A DNA stretch of 64,000 nucleotides from a bacterium (GTDB lineage: Bacteria > Bdellovibrionota > Bacteriovoracia > Bacteriovoracales > Bacteriovoracaceae): assembly GCA_030425045.1 (NCBI GenBank), contig JAUHVL010000004.1:124001-188000 (forward strand), in the 5' to 3' direction. Below, piece after piece: positions 44,841 to 53,412 of the stretch (the stretch's first letter is position 1; each line of letters begins with the position of its first letter). Position numbers and translations under genes: made by a program. Below the pieces are notes generated by a model, which saw only the letters and a program-made list of their open reading frames with translations, did no database searches and was not told where the DNA came from.

Positions 44841-46004
44841 ATGATAAGGGATTATCGCAAAAGAAAATTACAGCAAGCTTTTGATCTGAGTGTTGATGAT
44901 TTACAAAATCAAGTTAAAGATCTGATCGATACCAAAGATCCGGCAAAGGTACTTCACTTAGTTAAAAATACTATTAACTCCACGGTTTGGATTGGAAGAA
45001 ATGCCATTGATTACGGTGCCTCTCACCTTAATCCTGAAAAGCATAATGAAAAAATCATTCCGCCGACCTCGTTAGAAATAGAGCTACTCGAAGATATTAC
45101 AAATAAAAAAAATATCTCTCCAACGAGGGCAACTTTCTCTGAAATTTTTAAAGTAATATTTAATGAGAGAATTTTTTCTCACTATGATCATTCATATCAG
45201 CCTATTACGACGATACCAAAAATCTCATCAACTCTAGTTCTTGTTCCTGGAGTCTTCAATGAAGTTTTTTCTTCAGCTGCTTTTGAAAGAGGTGCAAAAC
45301 ATCTTGAAAAAAGCTTTGGTATTAAATACTTTTCTCCCAAAGTTAAGGGAACGAAAAGTGCTGAAGAAAATGCTCATCAATTAGCTGAACAGATCATTCA
45401 TTACTCAGAAAAAAACTCTGACGAACGCCTTTGGGTATTGGCATTTTCAAAAGGTGGTATTGATTGTTTTCGTTTTCTAAAAGATCATCATGAATTTGCT
45501 TCAAATAATATTGATGGAATCTCAACAATAGCAACTCCCATTATGGGTACATCACATTTCGAACATCGCTTAATAAAAATAGCTAATAAAATTCATGAAT
45601 ATGATGACAACTTTCTTTATAAGACGATCGATGATCGTCTTGATATTCTTTTTAAGGACATTCAAAAATCTTTAGCAAGTGATTATCAAGTTAAATGGTT
45701 TGAAAATAATTACGACAAACTTCCGCCAAATTTATTTTACACCGCCTTAGCTCTTGAATCTGATTGGTATGATAGTCATATCTGGATGATCATCACGAAA
45801 GCTTTTCTTCAAAGTAAAAGTATAAATGATGGCGTAGTTGATATTGAAAATGCTTTTTTTCCTGAATATTTTAATGGTATCAATTTAGGAGTAATTTCAG
45901 GACATCACCTTGTCGGTAATCGATCAAGTAAATTCAATCAAGAAGCTCTTCTTGAAACTTTTATCATTTTTTTGGAATACTGCGGACTACTTAAGGAGAA
46001 GTAG
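44841..46004 (+). CDS. Alpha/beta-hydrolase-like (lipase-like) protein
   Basis: A protein of about 387 residues. The central strand LVLVPGVFNEVF resembles the oxyanion loop of lipases. LAFSKGGIDCF is a nucleophile elbow (A-x-S-x-G form). A likely acid and base follow in SINDGVVDIE and ISGHHLVGNR near the C-terminus. The first 120 residues are helical and unassigned, and no signal peptide is seen. The start is placed at ATG 44841; TTG 44823 is an alternative. The 3' end overlaps the convergent mglA gene by 14 bases. Confidence 0.65.
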   Translation: MIRDYRKRKLQQAFDLSVDDLQNQVKDLIDTKDPAKVLHLVKNTINSTVWIGRNAIDYGASHLNPEKHNEKIIPPTSLEIELLEDITNKKNISPTRATFSEIFKVIFNERIFSHYDHSYQPITTIPKISSTLVLVPGVFNEVFSSAAFERGAKHLEKSFGIKYFSPKVKGTKSAEENAHQLAEQIIHYSEKNSDERLWVLAFSKGGIDCFRFLKDHHEFASNNIDGISTIATPIMGTSHFEHRLIKIANKIHEYDDNFLYKTIDDRLDILFKDIQKSLASDYQVKWFENNYDKLPPNLFYTALALESDWYDSHIWMIITKAFLQSKSINDGVVDIENAFFPEYFNGINLGVISGHHLVGNRSSKFNQEALLETFIIFLEYCGLLKEK

Positions 46005-46602
46005 AATTCTCGTTAATAGCCCCACCTTTGATATTCATCAGCACTTGTTTCGAAACAGCCTTTAATGTTTCAAAGACGCCCTCTCCACTTATGGCCACAG
46101 ATGAAAAAGATGGAACGTTCCACTTATTAAGTTTTTCATTCATGTCTTCTTCACTCATAACGTTTGAGAGATCTCTTTTATTCCATTGCATAACGAGAGG
46201 GATCGTATTGATATCATAACCTTGCTCTGCGAGGTTCGCTTCAAGAGAAGCTAAGCTCTTTAAGTTTTCTTCTAGTTTTTCGACTTGAGAATCTGCAACG
46301 AAAATTAATCCATCAACTCCTCTCAACACTAATTTTCTACTAGCCTCATAAAAAACCTGTCCCGGAACAGTATAGAGATGGAATCTCGTTTTAAAACCTC
46401 TGATTTCCCCTAGATTTAACGGTAGAAAATCAAAAAACAATGTTCGCTCATTATCGGAGTTTAAACTAATCACCTGGCCTTTATGATCACCACTTGTTTT
46501 CTTGTAAATGTATTGAATATTTGTTGTTTTTCCACCAAGACCTGGCCCGTAATAAACAATTTTACAATTTATCTCTTTAGAAATGTAATTTACAAATGAC
46601 AT
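45991..46602 (-). CDS. mglA: Ras-like polarity GTPase MglA
   Basis: Small GTPase that sets cell polarity and motility in Myxococcus; in Bdellovibrio an MglA homologue is needed for efficient prey invasion. The 203 residues show the P-loop YYGPGLGGKTTNI, the PM3 region HLYTVPGQVFYEASRKLVLRGVDG (Thr where Ras has Asp, as is typical of MglA) and the base-specificity motif QWNKRDL. It follows its roadblock partner with a shared base. Confidence 0.92.
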   Translation of the reverse strand: MSFVNYISKEINCKIVYYGPGLGGKTTNIQYIYKKTSGDHKGQVISLNSDNERTLFFDFLPLNLGEIRGFKTRFHLYTVPGQVFYEASRKLVLRGVDGLIFVADSQVEKLEENLKSLASLEANLAEQGYDINTIPLVMQWNKRDLSNVMSEEDMNEKLNKWNVPSFSSVAISGEGVFETLKAVSKQVLMNIKGGAINENSTSP

Positions 46603-47081
46603 TAAAGCCTCACTTCTTTAAACAACTGATCAATTTCATGATCTTTGATATCGTTGAATAAAAATTCTTCTTTTAGTTTAGTTTCAAAAATTTCTTTATG
46701 GTCGACAAGATGATTAACAAGTGATCGAAAAACGATTTTATTCATACCTGGATTCATGTGATTTCTATATAGATTAATTAAAAAATATTCATGATCTTTT
46801 ACAGGGATAGGTAAAATAAACAAGCCATTATTAGATGAAGAAAAATCTAATCTAAAGTCTTCTGCTCCATCAAGTTTATACATCGTTGCAAGCTGGACCG
46901 CAGCCTGACACAATCCTCCCGAAAGAGCACCTAACTCTTGTCCTGATCTAATTTCATCTGACAGGTTTTTATAGACGATTATCCCATCTCTACTAAAGAT
47001 GAAAAAATCGCAGTCCATAATTTTTTCAAGTCCTTTGAAATTCTTTATTGCATTAAATAACTTTTCGTTTAACGTTTTCAT
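46602..47081 (-). CDS. Roadblock/LC7 protein, MglB-like
   Basis: A 159-residue protein with a roadblock-type alternation of strands and helices (DCDFFIFSRDGIIVY, then ALSGGLCQAAVQLA and NNGLFILPIPVKDHEYFLINLY). MglB-type roadblock proteins act as GAPs for MglA. It directly precedes mglA with a one-base overlap, which makes a functional pair likely. The sequence is diverged, so another roadblock role, such as the RomR/RomX type of MglA regulation, is not excluded. Confidence 0.7.
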   Translation of the reverse strand: MKTLNEKLFNAIKNFKGLEKIMDCDFFIFSRDGIIVYKNLSDEIRSGQELGALSGGLCQAAVQLATMYKLDGAEDFRLDFSSSNNGLFILPIPVKDHEYFLINLYRNHMNPGMNKIVFRSLVNHLVDHKEIFETKLKEEFLFNDIKDHEIDQLFKEVRL

Positions 47082-47084
47082 CTT

Positions 47085-47681
47085 CTACATCTGCTTTCTA
47101 TTTTCTAATGCTTTACTAATTGTTAAACCATCTAGGTACTCAAGTGAACCGCCAACTGGTATACCAAAGCCGATACGATCAATGACAATATCCTGACTAA
47201 CGATTTGTCTGATATATGAGCATGTCGCATCTCCCTCGACCGAAGGATTTATCGCAAGAATAATATTTTTAACATTGTGGCTTTCTATTCTTTTCACCAA
47301 GAGATCTAAATTGAGTTCATTAGGCCCAATTCCTAAAAGAGGATTCAGTACTCCACCAAGAATATGATATGTCCCTTGGTAGTTATCACTTTTTTCGATG
47401 GCCAAAGCGTCTATAATATTTTCGACCACACAAATTGTTCCTTGAGATACACGCTCTTCAGAGCTGCATATACTACAAATTTTTTCATCGGCGTACATGC
47501 CACAACTTTCACATTTTTGAATATTCAAAAGATCATCAAAACTTTGAGAAAAGTCTTTAATCTCCTCAGCCCTCCAATTTAGAAGCGCAAGAACCTGTCT
47601 CGTAGCTGTTTTTTCACCAACTCCGGGAATCCGTGACAATTGTGCAATAGCTTCTTTAATAGAATCGGGGAGATCAAACAT
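47085..47681 (-). CDS. recR: Recombination protein RecR
   Basis: Part of the RecFOR pathway that loads RecA on gapped DNA. The 198 residues have the helix-hairpin-helix (LSRIPGVGEKTATRQVLALL), a four-Cys zinc finger (CESCGMYADEKICSIC), a Toprim domain (GTICVVENIIDALAIE) and the C-terminal INPSVEGDATCSYI plus IGFGIPVGGSLEYLD. It overlaps ybaB by one base, in the classic dnaX-ybaB-recR order. Confidence 0.96.
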   Translation of the reverse strand: MFDLPDSIKEAIAQLSRIPGVGEKTATRQVLALLNWRAEEIKDFSQSFDDLLNIQKCESCGMYADEKICSICSSEERVSQGTICVVENIIDALAIEKSDNYQGTYHILGGVLNPLLGIGPNELNLDLLVKRIESHNVKNIILAINPSVEGDATCSYIRQIVSQDIVIDRIGFGIPVGGSLEYLDGLTISKALENRKQM

Positions 47682-47995
47682 TAAAACATTCCAGGTATAT
47701 TAATCCCACCAGTTACTTTAGACATAGCACTTGAAACCATATCTTGAGATTCTCTTACTGCTTGATTAACTGCTGTTTTAACAAGTTCTTCTAACATTCC
47801 GACATCTGTAGGATCAACACATTCTTTATCAATCGTAATTTCTAGAATTTCTTGTTTACCATTAACTTTAATCTTAATCATTCCACCACCAGATGAAATA
47901 TCTAACTCACGTGCCTCTAATTCTTTTTGAAGCGTTGTGATTTTTTGCTGCATTTGTTGAGCTTGCTTTAAAAGATTATTCATGTTCTTGGCCAT
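47681..47995 (-). CDS. YbaB/EbfC nucleoid-associated protein
   Basis: A 104-residue DNA-binding protein. MNNLLKQAQQMQQKITTLQKEL is the N-terminal helix, and GGGMIKIKVNGKQEILEITID is the central sheet. The C-terminal helix ends VTGGINIPGMF, typical of the family. It lies between dnaX and recR, the standard position. Confidence 0.93.
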   Translation of the reverse strand: MAKNMNNLLKQAQQMQQKITTLQKELEARELDISSGGGMIKIKVNGKQEILEITIDKECVDPTDVGMLEELVKTAVNQAVRESQDMVSSAMSKVTGGINIPGMF

Positions 47996-48002
47996 AACTA
48001 CC

Positions 48003-49550
48003 TCATTCCTTAAGTTTTATATTTTCAATTTTTGTATCAAATATTTTTTGTGCATGTTTTATCATTGAGTGACTTGCAATTTTTTCTTTCTTCTCTTTTT
48101 CAATGGTCAGTCTCTTATCTTCTTCAACTTCAGCAACAGTCTTAAACTCTGACTCGTCTTCTCTCACCAAAGAAACAACATTAATCTTATTTTCAATATT
48201 TTCATCTTCAACATACTCACTCAACAGTTGAGATAATTTACTTCTACTATCTTTTTCATCTAAGTAATCAAAGAAAACCTTCGATTCTTTTGGAAAGCCG
48301 ATTTCAAAATAAACATTTTCCTCTGTCACAAGAGTCTTATCTGTGCTGTTACCATGCTCAAGATTTGTATAAAGACCAGGTGAACGCTCTTTCACAAAGT
48401 TTAAAAAGTCTCTATAACTGAGTACTTTTTTTTCAACAATGGGTTCAGGTTCACTTATTACAGGTTCATCGCTTTGAACTGTTTTTTTTTCTGGAGCTTC
48501 ATGCTGAGTATTAAAAAACTCTCTTCGTAGCGCAATTTTTTTCAACACAATCATCACAACTTTTTCAGCATATGAGTTTTCTAAGGCCCACTGAAATTCT
48601 TTTGACATGGTCTCGTAAATCCAAAAAAGTTCTGCATTAGGATTTTTTGAATCTTCTGCAAGAAGTCTCTTATACATTTGATTTAATAAATCACGACAAA
48701 TATTTTCAACAGCAATATTTTCTGAAAGCAGACTGAAATAAGTACTTTGAGCGGTTTCAATATTTCCGCTATAGAGAGCATCTAAAATCGAATGAATTGT
48801 TCCCTCTTTGGCAATCCCCAAAGCTGTCGCAACAGAAGCTTCATCTATTTTTCCCGTGAGTGAAAAACTTAAAACTTGATCAAGTAGAGAGAGAGTATCT
48901 CGAAATGAACCTTCTCCCATTTCACAGATTCCCTCTAAAAGAGAGTCTCTTTCTATTTCAACATTTTCTTTTTCACAAATAGATTTTGCATGTTTAAACA
49001 ATGTCTCAACAGAAGCATTTCTAAAGTCGAAGCGTAAACATCGTGAAAGAACAGTACTTAAAAGCTTATGCGGCTCTGTCGTCGCAAAAATAAAAACAAC
49101 ATGCTTTGGCGGTTCTTCTAACGTTTTCAAAAGAGCGTTGAAGGCACTAGTAGAAAGCATATGAACTTCATCGATGATATAAACTTTATATTCACCAAAC
49201 GAAGGAAGTCCTCGTACCGTTTGCACAAGTTCTCTAATATCATCAACGCTATTGTTTGAAGCACCATCTATTTCAAAAACATTTAATGAACTTCCACTAT
49301 CGAAATCGATACACCCATTACAAGAATTACAAGGGTTACTATCAGCAGTTAAATTTTCACAACGAAGGGCCTTAGCAAACAATCTAGCGACAGATGTTTT
49401 TCCAATCCCTCTTGTCCCCGTGAGAAGATAGGCATGACCCACTCTTTTTCGTGATAAAGCATTTTGCAATGACCTCGTTATATGATCTTGGCCTATGACT
49501 TCACTAAATTTACTAGGTCTCCATTTACGAGACAGAACTTGATACGACAC
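48003..49550 (-). CDS. dnaX: DNA polymerase III subunit tau/gamma
   Basis: Clamp-loader ATPase. Walker A is LLTGTRGIGKTSVARL (about 43-58), the four-Cys zinc module is CENLTADSNPCNSCNGC (64-80), Walker B is VYIIDEVHML (123-132) and the sensor arginine lies in LSRCLRFDF. Domain III ends near residue 345. A Glu/Lys-rich linker and a diverged tau tail follow, to 515 residues in total. A run of nine A in codons 354-357 could allow slippage to a short gamma-like product. Confidence 0.95.
   Translation of the reverse strand: MSYQVLSRKWRPSKFSEVIGQDHITRSLQNALSRKRVGHAYLLTGTRGIGKTSVARLFAKALRCENLTADSNPCNSCNGCIDFDSGSSLNVFEIDGASNNSVDDIRELVQTVRGLPSFGEYKVYIIDEVHMLSTSAFNALLKTLEEPPKHVVFIFATTEPHKLLSTVLSRCLRFDFRNASVETLFKHAKSICEKENVEIERDSLLEGICEMGEGSFRDTLSLLDQVLSFSLTGKIDEASVATALGIAKEGTIHSILDALYSGNIETAQSTYFSLLSENIAVENICRDLLNQMYKRLLAEDSKNPNAELFWIYETMSKEFQWALENSYAEKVVMIVLKKIALRREFFNTQHEAPEKKTVQSDEPVISEPEPIVEKKVLSYRDFLNFVKERSPGLYTNLEHGNSTDKTLVTEENVYFEIGFPKESKVFFDYLDEKDSRSKLSQLLSEYVEDENIENKINVVSLVREDESEFKTVAEVEEDKRLTIEKEKKEKIASHSMIKHAQKIFDTKIENIKLKE
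48482..48490 (-). other. Nine-A slippery tract inside dnaX
   Basis: On the coding strand G is followed by nine A, read GAA AAA AAA A. A -1 shift gives N-S-S-K-R then TGA, and a +1 (or -2) shift gives Q-F-K-A-M-N-L then TAA. Either would end the protein at about 361-363 residues, just after domain III. Confidence 0.45.
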
Positions 49551-49620
49551 GTTATAACCTATTCATTCATTCGAAAATATGATCATACTTGCGCGAGAAA
49601 AGACTGGAAAGGCTTAGAGT

Positions 49621-49722
49621 GAAAAAGCGGCAGTCAGAACTGACACAATAGCTCAAAGCTACCGTTGCTTCCTTCCGGACCTGGCGGAGTTCACCCGAAA
49701 CTACTCGCCAGCCTGACTACCG
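49621..49722 (-). ncRNA. ffs: Signal recognition particle 4.5S RNA (small bacterial type)
   Basis: The minus strand contains the conserved apical core, CAGGTCCGGAAGGAAGCA, which binds Ffh. The RNA closes with CGGTAGTCAG (5' end at 49722) pairing with CTGACTGCCG (to 49628), giving about 95 nt. A short T-run (CTTTTTC) ends it at about 49621. It lies between dnaX and a radical SAM gene; ffs next to dnaX is a known arrangement. Confidence 0.95.
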
Positions 49723-49730
49723 TTTGAAGT

Positions 49731-49757
49731 TTTATAAATAACTTAGGGTGCTGTCAA
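49731..49757 (-). promoter_or_regulatory. Promoter of the SRP RNA gene
   Basis: On the minus strand a perfect -35 TTGACA (49757-49752) is followed after 15 bases by TATAAA (49736-49731). Transcription starting about seven bases downstream would begin at 49724, matching the 5' end deduced from the RNA's closing helix. Confidence 0.65.
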
Positions 49758-49780
49758 CAAATAACGCACAGCTGCAAGAC

Positions 49781-50878
49781 TTAGAGCTCCTCAAAGCTGC
49801 GGTTTTTTTCGCTCGAGCTGGTATAACTTATCTCTCCACAATTCATAGCACAGACTGATGACTTCTTTTTGTCGATATGATCGAAGTCACGCCAGCTTTT
49901 AACCAACTCTTTTTTAAACCATTTATTATTGAGAACTTCTTTTAGAGACTTTGACTTAAGACAATTGAAGTATTCTCCGTATTCCGTCACTAAATTTTTA
50001 TGCATTTGTTCTGTTCTTTTATCAAGAGGCTTATATCCAATGCCAGCTAACCAAGTGCAAGGCCAAAGTTTTCCTTCAAAATCTAGAAACAAGCCATCTC
50101 CATGAGCCTTAAACTTACAATTAATTGATGTTTTATCTACGTACTCATTCCAATCTTTATAAGTTTCTTTTACCTTTTCAAGTTCTTTAACAACCGAGCC
50201 TTTGTTTTTTTCCTCTTTCGGTTTTTCTACTTTTTCTTTTAATTCTTCAAAATCTTTAATTTCAACAAAACGATTTGTTCTTTTAACTGAAAAACGAATA
50301 AAACCCATTTCCTTAGCAAGCTTCCTAACGTCTTCAACTTGATGCTCGTTATGTTTAAAAACAAGCATATCCCATCGGGCCCTTCCACCTGTTTCGATAA
50401 AAGCCGTAACGTTTCTCATTATCGTTTTCCAATTAGAATTCACTCGATAGATATGATTTGTATCCTCTAGCCCATCGATTGAAAAAACGACTAAATCTTT
50501 TTTCCCATTTAAAACTTTTGCTACTTCTCTCCACCAGTCAGCATCTCGCATACTTCCACTTGTCACAAGATCTATACGCTCAAGACCAAGTGTCTTTAAA
50601 TATTTTAACGCTGGTAAAAAAGTATCACTGGCAATAGCGTCCCCAAAGTTTCCACAAAAAAACACTCTTTTTAAATTGGGAAAGTTATCTCTATTAATAA
50701 TTTTTTTGTAATCATCTAAAGATAATTCTTTTCGAGGTAAAACAGAATCAAACTTACCGTTGTATACTCTTCCACATTGAGGACAAAGTAGGTTGCAAAA
50801 CGTTGTATGATCGACTTGAAGATATTCAACCTTCTTTGCATCTGCATATCTATAATCTTTAAAAAGATCCTTGAGCAT
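49781..50878 (-). CDS. Radical SAM protein with SPASM-like C-terminus
   Basis: The 365-residue protein has the [4Fe-4S] motif FCNLLCPQCGR (Cys28, Cys32, Cys35), RVFFCGNFGDAIAS as the SAM-contact region, and LVVFSIDGLED. C-terminal cysteines (INCKFKAHG, LWPCTWLAG, SSVCAMNCGE) fit an auxiliary-cluster SPASM domain, as in peptide-modifying or sugar-modifying enzymes. Residues 205-235 form a Lys/Glu-rich insertion. Substrate unknown. It ends four bases from the next upstream gene, an SDR-like protein. Confidence 0.82.
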   Translation of the reverse strand: MLKDLFKDYRYADAKKVEYLQVDHTTFCNLLCPQCGRVYNGKFDSVLPRKELSLDDYKKIINRDNFPNLKRVFFCGNFGDAIASDTFLPALKYLKTLGLERIDLVTSGSMRDADWWREVAKVLNGKKDLVVFSIDGLEDTNHIYRVNSNWKTIMRNVTAFIETGGRARWDMLVFKHNEHQVEDVRKLAKEMGFIRFSVKRTNRFVEIKDFEELKEKVEKPKEEKNKGSVVKELEKVKETYKDWNEYVDKTSINCKFKAHGDGLFLDFEGKLWPCTWLAGIGYKPLDKRTEQMHKNLVTEYGEYFNCLKSKSLKEVLNNKWFKKELVKSWRDFDHIDKKKSSVCAMNCGEISYTSSSEKNRSFEEL

Positions 50879-50882
50879 ATTT

Positions 50883-51452
50883 TTAATTCTTTTTTAACTG
50901 AACGGGATCAATCGACATCTCATTAATATTTACCGTTAAAGGCTGTGCCAAAAGCCACGAGATAACTTCTGTTATATAATTTAAATCAAGCTTATCAACA
51001 TCAGGATGCTTATCATTTGCTTTGATCGTATTGAGATGGCCTACAGATAAATAGGTAATTCTAAAATTTATAGGTTTTTCAGAATGCCCGCCACTACAGA
51101 GGTTTCCAAGATTTCGACAATAAGCTTTTAATGCTTTTTTCTCAATTGGGTAGATCCACTTGGTGCCTTTTACAGGAGTATCAGCACTACTGCCCATAAC
51201 AACAATTCTTCCAGCATGCTCATTTTCGACCCAAGCATTAATCACTTTTTCAAGAAGCTTGACCTGATTAAAACTATGAAGCGTACTACAACTGATATAG
51301 ACATCATGATTAAGTGTTTCTTTTGCAAACCGATCTTGATCATCTTCTTTTTGAAGCTTCCAATCATTAGACCTACTAGCAAACATTGCTTCAGGATATT
51401 TTTCTTTGATAGCACTTGCTAAACCATACTCTCCATTTCCACTTACAATCAT
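50883..51452 (-). CDS. Short SDR-like NAD(P)-binding protein
   Basis: A 189-residue Rossmann-fold protein: MIVSGNGEYGLASAIKEKYP (a dinucleotide loop lacking the full TGxxxGIG), DVYISCSTLHSFNQV (NNAG-like strand) and RIVVMGSSADTPVKG, then a Tyr/Lys pair in WIYPIEKKALKAY and INFRITYLSVGHLNT. These follow the order of short-chain dehydrogenases, but at about three quarters of the usual length. Together with the radical SAM gene it probably forms a two-gene operon acting on the same unknown substrate. Confidence 0.6.
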   Translation of the reverse strand: MIVSGNGEYGLASAIKEKYPEAMFASRSNDWKLQKEDDQDRFAKETLNHDVYISCSTLHSFNQVKLLEKVINAWVENEHAGRIVVMGSSADTPVKGTKWIYPIEKKALKAYCRNLGNLCSGGHSEKPINFRITYLSVGHLNTIKANDKHPDVDKLDLNYITEVISWLLAQPLTVNINEMSIDPVQLKKN

Positions 51453-51497
51453 ATTACTTCTCCATGTAAAACTGTGGTTCAGTAGGATAACAAAAGA

Positions 51498-51585
51498 TGG
51501 CGGAGGACAGGAGATTCGAACTCCCGAAGAGTTGCCCCTTACACGCTTTCCAAGCGTGCGCCTTCGACCACTCGGCCAATCCTCC
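51498..51585 (-). tRNA. tRNA-Ser (anticodon GGA)
   Basis: On the minus strand a 7-bp acceptor stem (GGAGGAT with GTCCTCC), discriminator G and an encoded CCA are visible. The anticodon arm is ACGCT-TGGAAAG-CGT with GGA, the variable arm is long as in serine tRNAs, and the T-arm is GGAGTTCGAATCTCC. Total 88 nt. Confidence 0.95.
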
Positions 51586-51661
51586 GTTTGTATTATTGAG
51601 TAGTTAACATTCTTATTTTAAGCTGTCTATACATTATAATTTGTGCGTGATAGCTGGAACT

Positions 51662-52222
51662 ATGAAAAAGTTAATCTTAGTTTTTGCTTTTATTCATTCT
51701 GTTTTTGCCTCTGAAAAGCTTGAGGTCTTAAACATTGACCCAGAAACGAGAACTTATCTCTTTGTAAAAGCTCAACGGTATTCAGGTCTCTTTAGTGCAA
51801 ACGAGACGATGCTTCCTCCACTCTACTCCGTTTCTAAAAAACAAATGGGTAAAATAGTTTGTCCAGAGAGACCGTTTGATTGCGACAAGCTAGCTGCCGT
51901 TTTCGATGATATTGGTTATCGAATTTTAATTTTAGATAGCTTTGATATTTCATCCAATTTCAAACCTTTCGATTATTCTTTTTTAATTCATGAAATCATT
52001 CACGCTCTTCAATTCTATGAAAGAGGTCCTGAAATTTTTAAAGATTGCCAAGAGATTTATCTCACAGAAGAGCAAGCCTATCGAGCACAAGATCATTATT
52101 TAAAAGATGAAGGCGAATTCTTTCGAGCAAGTATGGCCTTAAAATTTTTCTATTGTGATGAAGTTGAAGCGGCTAAAGATTATCAAGAAAGTTTAAATCA
52201 TTGGCTTAAAAAGAATAAGTAA
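51662..52222 (+). CDS. Exported protein with HExxH metalloprotease-like motif
   Basis: The 187-residue product starts with a signal peptide (MKKLILVFAFIHSVFAS). The segment FLIHEIIHALQFYERG carries an HExxH zinc-binding motif on a predicted helix, followed by EEQAYRAQDHYL, which could supply a third ligand. The remainder is unassigned; Cys residues suggest a periplasmic or secreted location. ATG 51662 is chosen because the signal peptide begins there. Peptidase activity is inferred from the motif only. Confidence 0.6.
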   Translation: MKKLILVFAFIHSVFASEKLEVLNIDPETRTYLFVKAQRYSGLFSANETMLPPLYSVSKKQMGKIVCPERPFDCDKLAAVFDDIGYRILILDSFDISSNFKPFDYSFLIHEIIHALQFYERGPEIFKDCQEIYLTEEQAYRAQDHYLKDEGEFFRASMALKFFYCDEVEAAKDYQESLNHWLKKNK

Positions 52223-52226
52223 ATAT

Positions 52227-52697
52227 CTATCTGTTTGAGCCTCTTCTTTGTTTAAAAAACTGCGACAAAATTTTAGAACATCGGTAATGAGCCAAGCCTC
52301 CAACAATGGAAAACTTATGGTTAAGTTTTGAATTATTGTGAATGTCATAACCAAGAGAAAGGGCACCACCCTTTGGATCATAGGCACCAAAAACCAGCTT
52401 CTCAATTCTGGCTTGAATCATCGCTCCCATGCACATCACACAAGGCTCTAATGTCACCACAAGAGTATGACCGTTCAATCTCCAGTTCTTTAACTCGCTC
52501 GCTGATTTTTTTAAAACTTCAATCTCTGCATGACCACAAGGATTATATTCTTTTTCTTTGTTATTATGGGCCTTTGCGATTACTTTACCAGACCCATCGA
52601 TAAGGACGGCCCCTACGGGAACTTCATTTTCTTGATAAGCTTTTTCCGCTTCCTCAAGGGCCAATTTCATATAATAATCGTAATCAGTTAGCTTCAA
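52227..52697 (-). CDS. tadA: tRNA-specific adenosine deaminase TadA
   Basis: Converts A34 to inosine in tRNA-Arg(ACG). The zinc-dependent deaminase motifs are CGHAEIEVL (His56, Glu58) and LEPCVMCMGAMIQARI (Cys86, Cys89), with VFGAYDPKGGALSL following. The length of 156 residues is typical. The predicted substrate tRNA-Arg(ACG) is encoded about 2 kb away at 54626-54702. It overlaps the PilZ-like gene by 14 bases. Confidence 0.94.
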   Translation of the reverse strand: MKLTDYDYYMKLALEEAEKAYQENEVPVGAVLIDGSGKVIAKAHNNKEKEYNPCGHAEIEVLKKSASELKNWRLNGHTLVVTLEPCVMCMGAMIQARIEKLVFGAYDPKGGALSLGYDIHNNSKLNHKFSIVGGLAHYRCSKILSQFFKQRRGSNR

Positions 52698-53412
52698 CTG
52701 CCTGTTCCTCTTTGGTGAACTTCTTTTTCATGATTACTTTCTTTTTAGACTTCCACTTTGAAAAAAGTGTTCTCAGTTTTATTTTGTCTTCACTAGAGTT
52801 TGAAACAAATTTTATCCCATAATGAAGAGGTCGCCCCAATGAGTATTCTCTTCTACTCATAATTTCAGCTTTGTAATTATTTCCCTCTGCCTCAATATCA
52901 ACAGTCGCTCCAATATCCAAAACTTCAAAGCAAGACAGACAGCCAGCCTCTCTTCTTAAATCAGACAAGCGCCCTTTATAACTTTGTTCATCAATTTTTA
53001 CATCTGCTTTAATATCGTCTCGGTAGCGAAAGTCATACTCCCACCAATTAACCCTCGGGTAAAAAATGGGAGATAAAAGAATATACATTTCCATCGAAAG
53101 AAATACAGAACTACATAAGTAAAAGAAGCCTGTCCAACTAGATAATGAATTAAAAATACCCGTTAGAAAATATATCTGAAATACACCGGCGAATGTCCAA
53201 AAACTATAATAAAGCTTCACTCTTGTTAGAGTTAAAAGGTAATAACAACCTGAGGCTGCCAATAATTTAAAAATTGAATAGAAAAACCCATTTTCATCAG
53301 AAAAAAACTCACTCAAGATAGCGAGGATAAAAAATCCGAAAAAGCTCCAGTGCAAACTTTTAATTTTATCGAATTCATACTGGAGTTTAAAACTATAGAG
53401 ATTTATTTTCAT
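52684..53412 (-). CDS. Membrane protein with PilZ-like C-terminal domain
   Basis: A 242-residue protein with four hydrophobic segments in the first 120 residues (for example [16 protein letters not shown] and [17 protein letters not shown]). About 90 soluble residues follow, of the pattern [31 protein letters not shown] and LHYGIKFVS, which resembles a PilZ beta-barrel. The c-di-GMP-binding RxxxR and D/NxSxxG motifs are not intact, so ligand binding is uncertain. It overlaps msrAB by four bases and tadA by 14. Confidence 0.55.
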   Translation of the reverse strand: MKINLYSFKLQYEFDKIKSLHWSFFGFFILAILSEFFSDENGFFYSIFKLLAASGCYYLLTLTRVKLYYSFWTFAGVFQIYFLTGIFNSLSSWTGFFYLCSSVFLSMEMYILLSPIFYPRVNWWEYDFRYRDDIKADVKIDEQSYKGRLSDLRREAGCLSCFEVLDIGATVDIEAEGNNYKAEIMSRREYSLGRPLHYGIKFVSNSSEDKIKLRTLFSKWKSKKKVIMKKKFTKEEQAVEAN

